Assembly (NCBI GenBank): GCA_037576195.1
Contig: JAQZDE010000102.1
Span: 1-64,000 of the forward strand
Source of the DNA: Phytoseiulus persimilis
Taxonomy: Eukaryota > Arthropoda > Arachnida > Mesostigmata > Phytoseiidae
Direction of reading: 5' to 3'
Length of the DNA: 64,000 nt
Positions 46,326 to 57,647 of this stretch are shown piece by piece. The notes under the pieces are model-generated. The model did not search any database. It was given only the letters and a program-made list of their open reading frames with translations, and was not told the origin of the DNA. The first letter of the stretch is position 1. Each line of letters opens with the position of its first letter. The translations under genes and the position numbers were made by a program.

Positions 46326-47397
46326 ATGGCCTCAGGGGACACCCCCAAACCAGAACCGAAAACATCTCAGTGTCCGATACAACATGATGCAAATAACAAC
46401 AGCAATAAAGAGAATCAGAGAGGGGTTATTCCTCACGTCTCCGAGTGTCCGATGAGGATGGGCGAGGAATCCGTGAGTGGGCTTGATGTGTCGGATGAGT
46501 TCGTGCTCTATGTACTTTATCTCCTTTCCGCTTGGATTCGTAATGTTATATCCTCATGAGCAGTCGACGGGGAACAAAGATGAGGTGAATCCGCTGAATA
46601 TGATGCCCCCACCGAACCAAAAGCCGCAACCAGACCAACCGTTCCCGTTGGACACGGGTCGCATCAAGAGCTCGATTCCCAAGGCGGGTGGCGAGAATGG
46701 TGAAACTTGGGAGTACCCCTCGCAGCAAATGTTCTGGAACGCGATGATCCGTAAAGTGAGTCAATCAATCGAATAGCCTCAGAGAGAAAGGAAGCGGCAT
46801 GGGCTCGTTCACAAATCAGAATCACAGCATGTGATCGCTCAATAGGGCTGGCGCTGGAAAGAAGCCGAGCTCGAGCCGAAGGACATGAAGGATATCATCA
46901 AGATTCACAACGCCAACAATGAACAAGCTTGGAAAGAGGTCCTCAAATGGGAGGCGCTGCACTACAAGGAATGCAATTGTCCCAAGCTGAAACGATTCGG
47001 CGGTAAAGCAAGCGACTACTCTCCAAGAGCACGGATGAGACATTGGCTCGGGTACGACCTCCCTTTTGACCGGCACGATTGGATCGTTGATCGATGTGGG
47101 AAAGACGTGAGGTAGGTCCAACTCCATGAGATCAGAAAGGAGTGAGAAAGGATAGGAGGAATCATTCTCAGCCGTTTCTTCTCCTTCAGGTACGTCATCG
47201 ATTATTACGATGGGGGAGAAGTGAATCCTGAAACGAACGAATTCACTCTTCTTGATGTTCGACCAGCTATGGACTCGTTTGATAACGTCTGGGATCGCAT
47301 GAAGGTTGCGTATTGGCGCTGGCGCTTGGAGTGGTTCAACATAGCTCCGAAACCGCAAATAGGTGCTGCCCTCAAAGGAACCGAAACTTCTTCCTAG
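46326..47397 (+). CDS. HCCS: Holocytochrome c synthase (cytochrome c heme lyase)
   Basis: A mitochondrial intermembrane-space enzyme that attaches heme covalently to the CXXCH cysteines of cytochromes c and c1. Four exons join in frame: 46326-46472, 46564-46755, 46846-47111 and 47190-47397, giving 270 aa (human 268). The N-terminal part has two Cys-Pro heme-regulatory-type motifs (QCPIQH, ECPMRM). Conserved blocks follow: [35 protein letters not shown] (holding the histidine equivalent to human His154, the heme ligand), [37 protein letters not shown] and [13 protein letters not shown]. The intron before exon 2 has a weak pyrimidine tract (ending CATGAGCAG). The gene converges on INTS9, with 143 bp between the stop codons. 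Confidence 0.97.
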
Positions 47398-47540
47398 ATC
47401 TAGATTAGGTTTGCATTTGGATTCTTATAAAAGCTACATTAAGTGAGAAAGCTTTCGATGCACGATCTCATTCATTTCTTCAGGACAGTGGCTCTGTATG
47501 TACAGCAGTCAATATTTACAGGGTGATTCTCACTCTCACA

Positions 47541-49753
47541 CTAAAACTTCCCGAGACTCTCCAGGACGATTTTCTGGATACGCGACCGAACCGTGGTATC
47601 CACAGAGTCACAAATATGGGTAGAATGGTCCTCCAAACGTATGAGGACGCCCTCTCGCGGGAGATGTATCGTTGTGGCGTTTCCGATTGTTTCAGTTTTG
47701 ATGTCAACGAAGCCATCCTTCGCGAGTCTCGCCGTGAACTGTTTGACTGAAAGTTCCCCGTATGGATGCGTGATTTTCGCGGAGTTCGTGGGTTTTTCAA
47801 GCTTGCACTGATTGTTATTCACTGTCAAGGTCGCGGTAAGGGATGAAACGGCAACGCCCTTCCTGCATTCGGTCTCGACGGGCACGACTTCATCCGCTAG
47901 CTCGGGATCCATGTCCACCTTCTGGAGCCTCCGTTTTATCGGAATCTGAAAAACTCGCTCTTTCAGGAACTTGTTTTGTTGGTTGGTTCGGCTGAGAGAT
48001 TCTTTCAATATCTCATTCGACCTTCTGAATAAACCGAAGAAAGTGATATTACCTGGAGCACCTCTGGTCTCCTGGCCGTCAAGAAACGGAACTCGGGCTC
48101 GAGAGCGACTTCAGATCTGTTCGAACAAGCTGCAGGTGCCTCGTTGTAGGTATTATGCGAAACTAAAACATTCGGTCGCATCTCTCGCAAGAGTTTGTTC
48201 GCTTGAGAGAATGTTAGGAGGGTGTCTATAGGGTAATATAGAACTTTAATCGAGATTGGCTGATACGGGGCTACGGCATCCACATAGTTGAACTCGGGCT
48301 CGGTGAAGATGACGGCGTTCGATGGGTCGTTCTGCCAAAGCTCCATCAGGTGAACTGAATCTCCGAATCGTAAGGAAGGATGTCCAGCGAAAACGACACT
48401 CGGAACATGGAACTCATTCATGAAAGCCTCGTCGGCAATACTCTCGTAGACTTTCAGACGTCCACATTTCATCAGATGAGAATGTGGGAATGGTTCTTCG
48501 GGAATGTAGACTTTCTGCTGCTTTGCAGGGGTCAACCATTCCGCCAGAATCCCGGAGTAAGCCAAACTCTTATGCGCCACAGGAGACACGAAGTACATCG
48601 TGTTTAAGATACCCTTGCCCTCGAGATGTCCAGATAAACACTCGAATAAATCGTAAACGACACCGGCTGAATGACATGGTATGAGGACATTGCCACCATT
48701 CTTCAGCGTATTCTCAACCGCCTGACAGAGTTCGCCGAGCAAAGTGTTCGGATTCGCTAGAGGCATCTGGTTCAGCGAAGTCATGAGGAGGACGTCGACT
48801 CCCCGCAAGAACTGATGTTCTATGGGCTTCGGATGGGTTGTGAATGTTGAAGAGGATGCCATGTAGCCGATTTTCTCCATATCGGACTGGATTATCCAAT
48901 TGCAGCTCCCTACACAATATCCGGCAGATGCGCAAGATACTTGCAAATTTCCGAAGATGGAGAGCTTCTGATTGAAACCGACGGTTTTGACTCTGGTCAG
49001 GCAGTTTGCAACATTTTTCAGCGTGTATATCTCTTGCCAGAGCGACACCTTTGTTCCGTCGGTGCGGAAAGCTCCAAGCTGGTTGAAGAACTCGATTTCT
49101 TTGTAAACTTTCTGAGCAACCTTTGGCTTAGGACATCTGTCAATGTATTCGATGAGCTCCTCCATGTATAGTCTTCCGATCAATGCTGTGGGTTCCGTCA
49201 TATAAACTTCGCCTCGGAAATTCGGATCCTCCGTAATGAAAGGTAAAGCCAGCATGTTCGTGTAGTTTGAAATCAGGATCACGTCGATGTCTCCGATGTT
49301 GATCATTCCAAGTTCAGGGACCAGGAATTCTGAGGAGCAGATTGACACAGCATTATTGAAGCTCTCAACGAGGGTCGGGGGACGGGGGCTTGACAGTCGG
49401 AGGGTTATCTCGAGGAAACCTCGTCACTATACGCGCTCTGAATCCGCAAAAAAAACGAGCATTCGTACTCGCGCCGCAACAGACCAAGGACAAGGCAGCC
49501 AGAACTTACCCGGCTCTGCATTTATGAAAGCTCGTCCGTTGTTTTCTCTGAAGTCGACACTGTCTTCCATAGCACCATCCCTGGCAGTCCATGTTGGCAG
49601 TTGGCTCAGACGCGGACTCATCACCATCGTGAGCGGAAGGAAACTCATGATTGAGTTCAAATCGAGCGCGCAGTCCAGCATTATCATCGAGTTTTTGTGT
49701 TTCAATAGATAACATGGTTTGTTGGGATTGTCGCTCAAACTGTAGAGTTTCAT
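47541..49753 (-). CDS. INTS9: Integrator complex subunit 9
   Basis: The non-catalytic partner of the INTS11 endonuclease in the Integrator complex, which cleaves snRNA 3' ends and attenuates transcription. Three exons join in frame: 49753-49510, 49329-48053 and 47945-47541, giving 641 aa (human 658). The N-terminal metallo-beta-lactamase fold starts MKLYSLSDNPNKPCYLL. Where INTS11 has the zinc motif HxHxDH, this protein has ISNYTNMLALPFI, so the metal ligands are gone, as in all INTS9. The beta-CASP region includes NWIIQSDMEKIGYM, GGNVLIPCHSAGVVYDL, YFVSPVAHKSL and FAGHPSLRFGDSVHLMELW. The C-terminal region used for INTS11 binding ends IVLESLGKF. The upstream frame before the ATG has no better start. 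Confidence 0.97.
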
Positions 49754-51954
49754 GTTTGCCTGCCAACTACTTCTAGTGCTTCGAACTGACACCAGGCTAC
49801 GACTTCTGATATCGAGACTGTACGAAATCGATTGTGGGACGCGGAAATGGAAAAAAAATATTCGAAGTTGGTCGAACGAACAATGGTCGCCATCCGCGAG
49901 TACCGGCTCCGAACGAGACGAGCTAGTGTTTAGCCAACACAGCTGAACAGCAACCTCTCGTCGTTATCTACCGCACGAAACAGCTGACGAATTAGCGCCG
50001 CCAAATATGGAACCAGTAGTGTCTTCCTCACCAATATGTTCTGAAACGGCTGTACCGTTAGATAATCTGTTGCTCGCTTGAGGTATCTCAGCATTCGTAT
50101 TACATGGATCGGCAGGTGGATTGCTTGCCTGTTGTGATATCCTCTACTTCTAGCGTTGCAGCTCGAGACCACGTCTCTCCGTTGATGTTCTGATGAAGAA
50201 GTAGTACGGGGGCAACGGGCCCGAGGATCTCGTCGCTGCTTTAGAGCTCCACTGTAATGATCATCATCAGAGCTTCCAATCATCCCCAGACATGTCCTTT
50301 CCCGGTCCTTTCGTACCGTTTCGGGCCTTTGACTCAAAATGCCCGGCTGAGAGTTCTTCCGATTCTTCGTCTCCCGTATCATCATTTCAATGCAGTGCCC
50401 GGAGATCATACACATCTATGGAGCTTAATTTCACGAAACAAATGATTCCCAATGGTGCCGAATCTCCAACACACATATCTGACCCGAGGCAGCGAACGCG
50501 GTTCACGGTTTGTGCCCCGGTGAATGGAAGCTCCGATCATCATCAACCGCTGGTGCCCCTCAGGAAAGCTTTTGCCTCCTACCCGAGAAGAAATCGCAGT
50601 TGCTGTTGCATCAGTAATCAACAATTATTCGTAGCCAAGTTATTCAAGCACACATTCAGGGCGTCACGGCTCTAGTTCCGATGGGCGGCGCCGATAGAAA
50701 CTACGAGCAGTACCGGATCTTGAGCAGGTACTCGCCCGGCACACTGAATCGAGGTTATAGCCATCCTCATACATATGGCGGATGAAAATTCGTTCTTCGG
50801 TCCTCCGAAGCTGCTCGTTTGCTAAGAGACAGAGCAAGAACTTGTCATAACAATGATATAATCCCGTATTTGCTGGGGTCTGAACCGTACGTCGCAGATT
50901 TTGACCAGACAGCTAGCAGCACCGGAACCCCGAACGACGAAACCAGCTCCGAGAAACTCGAACCTGGATTCCACAACCAGAGCGGCAGTGCTGTGCTTCA
51001 ACACTCTCAAGATCCTCAGAACTTGGATAAACCGTCTCATCGGATCCATCAGATCAAGATTCTCCGGAATCCACGAATAACGTTTGCATTCAATCCTGGG
51101 GATCACAGAGCCGAAAAATGTACTGATCAGGACATCAATCAGCGGGGAATGGGAAATCGAATTCATCAATGATTGCTACGAGATTAAGAATGTATCGTGA
51201 CATCGGTGGCCCTCTTTCAAGGCATTGTCCTAGCCTCTACGCATCTAAAACCAGAGGGGCTGCTCCTACTTTCCCTAACTCTTCTGCCCACGTACCCCAA
51301 CATATCAACGTAGGACTGCCAGGGCTCCGCACCGTGGTCTCCTCAAACTTAGCTCAGAGGCTCTCATCGGAGATACTTCGTGGAAAGCAAAACGAAAGTT
51401 CAGCATCCGTTCTAGAAAATTTCGCTGGGATGCAGGCTCCGTGCGGAATGGTTTCAGAGACCCTACTTTCTGGAAAGGTTGACCGTACTCATTATCTCTC
51501 TGACCATACTCCTCTCGTCGGTCTCGTGTTAAGTCATGCTTTCTGGGGCTTTAATGATTTTTCTGCAGCCGGTAGTCCTGTTGACTGGCCTGAGCGTCAC
51601 GGAAATCGGTTGTCGGAGATCGGAACAGAACTCGAGAATCCTGCGATTGGTCTCCCTGATCTTCGTTTCATTTACGGAGCATAAATGACCGGCCACAAAC
51701 TCCAAGGGAACGAACGTTGCATCTGTACATATTCTACGGAAACCATGAGTTCGTGTCGGGCGAGCGACGCCACAGACTATTGATGAGGGGAGTATGAATG
51801 TTGTATTATCATTCCTTTGTTCATGTTTGCGAGAGTCGCATTCCATCAATCAGGAATCAGGGGTGTCATATCAGGGGGATCATACATTGGCGTTTTTTCA
51901 CGGGTGACCAGCGAAATCCAAGGTCTCCCCTCGATGGGCTCCAGTTTCAAGAGT
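49754..51954. other. Intergenic between INTS9 and the SLC26 gene
   Basis: Several mid-size open frames are present: 161 codons at 49930-50415 (-), 127 at 50292-50675 (+), 117 at 50819-51172 (+) overlapping 115 on the other strand, and 171 starting with ATG at 51169-51684 (+). None resembles a known family, and splice sites that would join them were not found. The upstream promoter of INTS9 should lie at the left end. Confidence 0.4.
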
Positions 51955-54900
51955 TCAGAGCTTCGCGGCATCATCGTTCTCGTCTCTTAGGTCAATTTTA
52001 TGCTCGTAAGCTGAAACTTCTGTGGCGAGACTGTCGGGGCCGAATGTTTCATTGAATGAGGCTTGCCGTCCGATGGATGAGAGATGCCTATGGTGACCGT
52101 GATGGCTATTGTGAGTGTGCATAACGGCGTCATGCACTGAAGGGAAGAAATTCGTATCAGGGATCTCTTTAGAAATTTCAGCCCTCTTCAAAATTGATAG
52201 AACTTTCGGACCGCAGTCCGCTACGTAAGTCGTGATTCCGTTCTGAGTGAAGGTCTCCGCGAGCTGCAATGGAAGAGAATGCACGCTCGAGTTCAGAATC
52301 CTGAATGAGCTTTTTGGAGAGAACGAAGAGGAAGATCCGCCGAGTTTTCTCGCACCTGCTTGAGGAAGAGACCAAAGGAGCCGTCGATAAAGGTGACGCG
52401 GGAAAAATCCAGAATGATGTAGCGAACCGTCTTGTGACCCATCTGCAAAGAGCAGAAAGGAGCTCAAGCTCTTGATCGGGAAAGTTCGCCGGACGCAACG
52501 ATTCCTTCTGAGAAAGTGGGGCACCTGCTCATGTTCCAAAGTGTAGGCGGGATCTGCCTTACGAAGGAGCTCCGATTTGAAGAATTCCGCATTCGCGAAA
52601 TGCAGCGGACCTCCGTATTGGAATATTTTGACTCCAGGTATCTCGCGAGCCTTCGAATCAGCCAGAGAGAAACATCATTATTCCTTATCTTTCGCTGAGG
52701 TGAATAAAAGTTGAAGGAAAAACCACGACGCCAACCTGCGCGTAGAGTTTCAACGGGACGTAGTAATCGGAGTTTGGAGTGTTGCCGAGTAGGAACGTTT
52801 TCGGCCTCTGCACCTTGTAGACAAGGGTCAGTAAGGAGAAAACGACTCCAATAATGAGTCCACTGACCACGTCGATGATGACGGTCGCGAAGAATGACAC
52901 CAGCCACACGTGCTGAAAGTTGAAGAAAAAACCGCGTTCAAACTCATGACATGTTTCATTCACTTATGCTTCTCGGATCGAAGCTCGCAGTTTATGCGTT
53001 TTGTTCACTCACTCCATCTATGATCGAGAGTTTCCAGAAGATGCGAAAATCCCGAACTTGCATAAAAACCTTTTTCAGCGACACTACTATGATTGCTGAG
53101 AGTGTTGCTTTCGGGATCCCATCCAGCAGTCTACCCAGTTCTAGAACAACGAAAATCAGGAGCGTCGAGTTGATCAAGCTCACGAGCTGAGTACGTCCAC
53201 CTGCTAAGAGTTGCAGGGAACTGCGCGGGACTGAAGCTCCAGCGGGAAAGCAACCGAACATTGAGCCGAAGAAGTTGCTCATTCCGAGGGCGAAGAATTC
53301 TTGGTTCGGGTATATTTCATAGCCCCTGTCCCGAGCCCATATCTTCCCCAGAGAGACAGCTACCGTGAACGATATGAGAGCAATCAGAATCGAATCAACC
53401 AGAACGAACTTTACGAGCTCGGGGCTCAAGTCCGGAATTCTCGGAGCTGAAAAACTGGATGGGAAGTTTCAGTTACGCGCCGTGAACTATATCGGTGATA
53501 AACGAGCGAGCTAATAAGTGCAATGGCTACTCGTGATCTGCTGTCCCCTCCGAAAGCTCACCTATTGGGAATATTTTCCACCGTTTTGATGCCATTCCCT
53601 TTGAAGTTGAGAGCTCTTGACAGGACAATGCAGACTATGACAGCAACAATCTCGATCGGGAAAGGCGTATGGAACTTGCGTACAAGATGCGGATCGATGA
53701 AGAGCTTCACCGCCAGAATCACTATGATGACGATGGCGGCAAGTGACAGAGTTGGAATGTGAGTGTGTCCGATTTTCTTGAAGAAGTCAATGTAGGTCTG
53801 CGAAGACAGAATCCTGTCGGAATTCGGAAGGATAGTGGCTATGACCTGCGATTTCGTCACAAATCCGAATCCAACTGACCGAAATCAAGAGGAACGGACC
53901 AGTGTATTTCTCCACGTTGATTCCGAAGAGTCCTCCCAGTTGTGATGATCCAATGTGGACGGAAACGCCAGCGGTGAAGCCTGAGACGAACTGTTCGCTC
54001 AGGAAAACACTCAGTCCGCCCATATTCAGGATACCCATGATCAGCTGGAAGAAAAATCGATATAGCTTCGCAGCCAGAACTTCCCGTCCGCGACGTGCTG
54101 ATTATGTACCATTCTCGGGTTTGAACCTGGAAAATTGAGACGAAGAAGGCCAGTGTTGTGACAACTGTAGCTGCGTAATCCTCCCCATCCTGGTCGAACT
54201 CTTTGTAAGCGCGTTGGACGACTCCTGACGTCATTACGCAAACAACGGCAAACGCTCCGATCGAATTGTGTCGAGAAGTGCCGAAAATTGCGTACATCAA
54301 CATTGGGAAGATAGCGGTGTAAAGGCCATTTATAGGGTTTACTCCAACCAGCAGAGAATAACCAAGTGCTGGAACGAAAGGTCATTCTCAGTCAAACAGG
54401 TTGTTGCCATACACTACACTCGCGGAAGACATTTGTTTGTTGGAAAGAACAACGGATCCGATTGGTGTGCTCACTCTGAGGAACGTGGAAGATCGCCACA
54501 GTGAGTCCGCAAATGATGTCAGCCAGAAGATCCGCCTTGACATTATAGCTCCCCAGCCAAGTTATAATGGGGAAGAATCCGAGTAGTCGAGATTTGATGT
54601 TACCCGAGGAGAACTTTTCTTTAGCCACTTTTTTCGCCAAAGCAGTTTTCGTTGGTTTATCTGGAAGAATAGATTTCTATTTACGGACGGTACCTTCTTC
54701 TTGTGCATTTTACGCATCAGCGGTGAGCTCCGCTTGACCCAGCACTGCATCACTTGAGAAGTTTCGATTTTGAAAGCGAATGTTGTTTTGCGCGGATTGT
54801 GGTGCCCTTTCATGCCTCGGTTTCGGTTTCCACAACGAAATGGGTGAAATTCCGTTCCTCGGGGGTTCCGACACCAAGCATCAGGAGCGATATCCTTCGA

Positions 54901-55138
54901 GAAAACTATCTGAACGTCGCTTAGAAGTCTTTCGAATACCTCTGATGATCTGTTCGTGGAAGTCGTCGAAATTCGGTTGATCGAAAACTGGCCTGCAAAT
55001 CGGTGTCTCCGAACTTTTGGAACAGCACTTCCGGAGCTTTTTGAAATCTTCTTCCTTAAAATTGTGCTTGTGAGCTCCATCGCGATTGCGAGAATCGTCC
55101 GCATGGATGATCCTGTGAGCGAGTTGAGAGAATTTCAT
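51955..55138 (-). CDS. SLC26/SulP family anion transporter (prestin/sulfate permease type)
   Basis: A plasma-membrane anion exchanger or channel. Ten exons on the minus strand join in frame: 55138-54940, 54660-54475, 54368-54127, 54044-53880, 53797-53562, 53454-53013, 52912-52736, 52650-52525, 52442-52356 and 52263-51955, giving 722 aa. The cytosolic N-terminus (ICRPVFDQPNFDDFHEQIIR) is followed by a multi-span domain with LLADIICGLTVAIFHVPQ, NPINGLYTAIFPMLMYAIFG, GTSRHNSIGAFAVV, LSEQFVSGFTAGVSV, NQEFFALGMSNFFGS and GGRTQLVSLINSTLL. The C-terminal STAS domain includes IPGVKIFQYGGPLHFANAEF and YIILDFSRVTFIDGSFG. The variable loop inside STAS is almost absent. Introns are about 80-110 bp except the first (279 bp). 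A 5'UTR acceptor (GAGTTTCAG) lies at about 55180. Substrate and closest human paralogue cannot be told from this sequence. Confidence 0.94.
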
Positions 55139-55179
55139 TGTTAGCACTCCTTTCGCGCCCGCTGTCGGGACGCTCACTC

Positions 55180-56370
55180 CTGAAACTCAATCAAGCGTGA
55201 TCAAAGCTCGAACACTCATAGCCGCGCTGGTTTGGAGAGTTTTCAGTTAGAACGACAGAGCCTGGATGTCCTCACGGCGTTTCCCACGGCTTTTACTGCG
55301 GAAAGACGTTTGCTAACGTTTCTCAACGCGTTTTACAATGGGTCATTGATGAACGGAGGAAGAGACAAAATCGAAGCTAAGGTGGTCGCAACGTCACGCT
55401 GACTTCGGGCATCTGTTGCTCCCGCTTCTCCGCGGAGCATGCTCGAACTTCGGAACGAATCCAGTGTAGGGCCTCCGAGACCACGAGAAGCGACTTTTCG
55501 GGACCACTCACATTTTCGCCATTCCTCTAATTAGAACTCCTCCCTCAGCGACGTTCAAGAGCGACAAAAGAAAATTGTGATTCGATAAAACTGCGATGGA
55601 GAACCGTAAACATTTTTGATGGCTCTCTCTCCTCGAGCAGGGCTGCAATCAAAACTCGAGAATGTCGACCAGTCGTGCATTTGATCTTGATCACGTGCTC
55701 CCAAAACACAACGGTTTTGGCCGTCTAGGTTCATGTCATAAAAGTTGTCCTCCGTAATGCTAGCCGTGAGTTCAGTACCATTGAAGCATAAAACAAATCT
55801 GAATAAGACTGGGAGACTTGATGAGGTCCCATGAACACGCCATCTGAAGTCGAGGATTTTGCAACACACGCGCTCCGAGATTCGACGGAGGCAGGTCTAG
55901 CAAGCAGAACCAGGTTGAATGATCCCGGTAGAGTGCTTCATGCTCATTGGGGACTCTGACCAGTGTTCTGTGGTGTTTCTAGTGGCTTTCAGTTGTCAAG
56001 ATCCTCCCCCCTAATTTTATGGCTATCGACGCGCCTTTTGCTTTGGACCCTGAGTTGGCGAAGCTCGCGAGCACACCCGAACCATTTGAACTGGTGAATC
56101 CTATTCCTTGCATTCCACAGGCAGTTTTCAGGGCTCGATTCGTAGCCATCGCTAGAGGACACAGATCCTTTCGTAGCAAATATCATCAAGAGTTCTCTCA
56201 AGAATGTCCAACGCCTACCGATCACCGAATTCATTCCATGCCAAAACGTATAGAAGTTGTGCGCTGGAAGAAATGAATGAAGCGCGATACAACCCTAACA
56301 ACGATCCACGGATGACATACGCTAACAGATGCGAGCGACTGGAAAACACACCGGTTGATCAACCAATTGG
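55180..56370. other. Intergenic between the SLC26 gene and RpSA
   Basis: No gene was recognised. The left part is upstream of SLC26 and probably contains its 5'UTR exon and promoter. A minus-strand ATG followed by a GTGAGT donor near 55503 could be part of an upstream first exon, but this is speculative. Confidence 0.4.
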
Positions 56371-56376
56371 TTTATT
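56371..56376 (-). terminator. Poly(A) signal of RpSA
   Basis: AATAAA on the minus strand (TTTATT on the plus strand) starts 18 bp after the RpSA stop codon. A very short 3'UTR like this is usual for ribosomal protein genes. Confidence 0.7.
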
Positions 56377-56393
56377 CAGATTCCACTGGGAGT

Positions 56394-57647
56394 TCAGGCA
56401 GACCAGTCGTTAACCTTGCCTTGGCCTGCGTTGGCGGGCCAATCATCGCCAGTTCCGACAGCTGCTACAACAGGCGCGATGACAGCGGCGGCGGGAGCTG
56501 CAGGAGCAGCCACGGCTGGAGTAGCCCACTCCTCAGGGACGATGACTTCGGGCGTGTACTCAGCTTGGAAGTCTTCAGTGGTCATCAGAGTTGCGACGGG
56601 GCCGGCGGCTTCGAGAGCAGCCTGTTCCTCCTTCTTGGCCTCCTCAGGATCGCGGTAGATGAACATATCGACCTTGATGTCCCATGGCGATTCACGGGGA
56701 ACTGTGCCACGCATGCGGAGGACCTCACGGGTGAGGAGCCACCACATCAAACCGATGGAAGCTGCTGCCTTGTTGTTGCAAGGAATCGCGATGTCGACGT
56801 AACGCAAGTTGGAATCGGTCTGGCAGAAGGCGATTACTGGGATGTTGGAGTAAGAAGCTTCTTCAATGGGCTGGTGGTCGGCTCCGGGGTCGCACACGAC
56901 GAGCAGACGAGGCTCCTTGAAAGCCTGTAAAACATGATATAAGATCAGAACTCAGCTGCCAACACGGATGTCCTCCACTGGATCTCTCTCACAGGAATCT
57001 TGTGAACTCCCACACTACGGCGAACGTCATAAGGTACCTGGTGGCCGGACGTTCGCCAACTCTCGAGGCGTCCCCTAATGTCCGGGTAATCCTCAGTCTC
57101 AGAACGAGACCTCGAAGAACCCAGCAGGACAGTAGGTTGATATTCCATTGGAATAACACATCGTACATTAGGAGAACGCACGTTGCTAACTCAACCAATG
57201 GTTGCAAACTGAACTCGCTGACAAAACGAGATCCGATTCCCTTCCTTACCAACCGCAAGATAACCCGTCGCCACAAAAACCCACCTGCTGGATCTGATTG
57301 GTGAAGGTACCAGGGGTATAGCGTCCAGCAATCGGCGTGGCGCCGATATACTTTGCGAACTTGAGGACAGCGCGCTGGCCAAGAGGCTTGGATTCGCCTG
57401 AAGAAGATGAGCAAGCGATGGCGCAGACATAGCTGGCGTCCTCTACCGCAACGATAGCACGGGCCGCGAGGAGAATTTTTTCCCAAGTTTTGCGGAGATC
57501 GATCAAGTGTACGCCATCGCCACGTCGTTTGAAGACGTACTGCTCCATCTGGAAGTTGACATTGGTTGACCCGATGTGGGTGTGGGCCGCCAAGAAGTAC
57601 TTGACGTCCTCCGGCTTCAGTTTAAGATCCTTGTTTCCTTCCGACAT
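56394..57647 (-). CDS. RpSA: 40S ribosomal protein SA (uS2, laminin-receptor precursor)
   Basis: A component of the small ribosomal subunit needed for 40S maturation. Two exons on the minus strand, 57647-57285 and 56924-56394, join at phase 0 between QIQQ and AFKEPRL and give 297 aa (human 295). The uS2 domain is nearly invariant: [125 protein letters not shown] and [12 protein letters not shown]. The C-terminal tail is Ala/Glu-rich and ends with two DW motifs (GDDWPA, NDWSA), fewer than in vertebrates. The 360-bp intron holds a strong hairpin. The gene is divergent from BTBD9. Confidence 0.98.
57019..57057 (-). other. Strong hairpin in the RpSA intron, possible structured RNA
   Basis: GGCGAACGTC (57019-57028) and GACGTTCGCC (57048-57057) are perfect inverted repeats of 10 bp around a 19-nt loop, within the intron of RpSA. 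Introns of ribosomal protein genes commonly host snoRNAs, and human RPSA introns carry H/ACA snoRNAs. I could not find a convincing H box, ACA box or C/D boxes at the right distances, so this is only a candidate. Confidence 0.35.

Noticed and set aside
50822-51169. Minus-strand frame with LRILRVLK, similar to an S4 voltage sensor of potassium channels
   Set aside because: Only the eight-residue core fits. The residues around it match no channel segment, no other S1-S6 or pore exon was found nearby, and the opposite strand is equally open.
53845-53879. A 34-bp intron in the SLC26 gene (acceptor AAATCGCAG)
   Set aside because: It is too short for normal splicing. The acceptor GTCTTCGCAG, 47 bp further on, gives a usual intron length and restores the conserved TYIDFFKKI.
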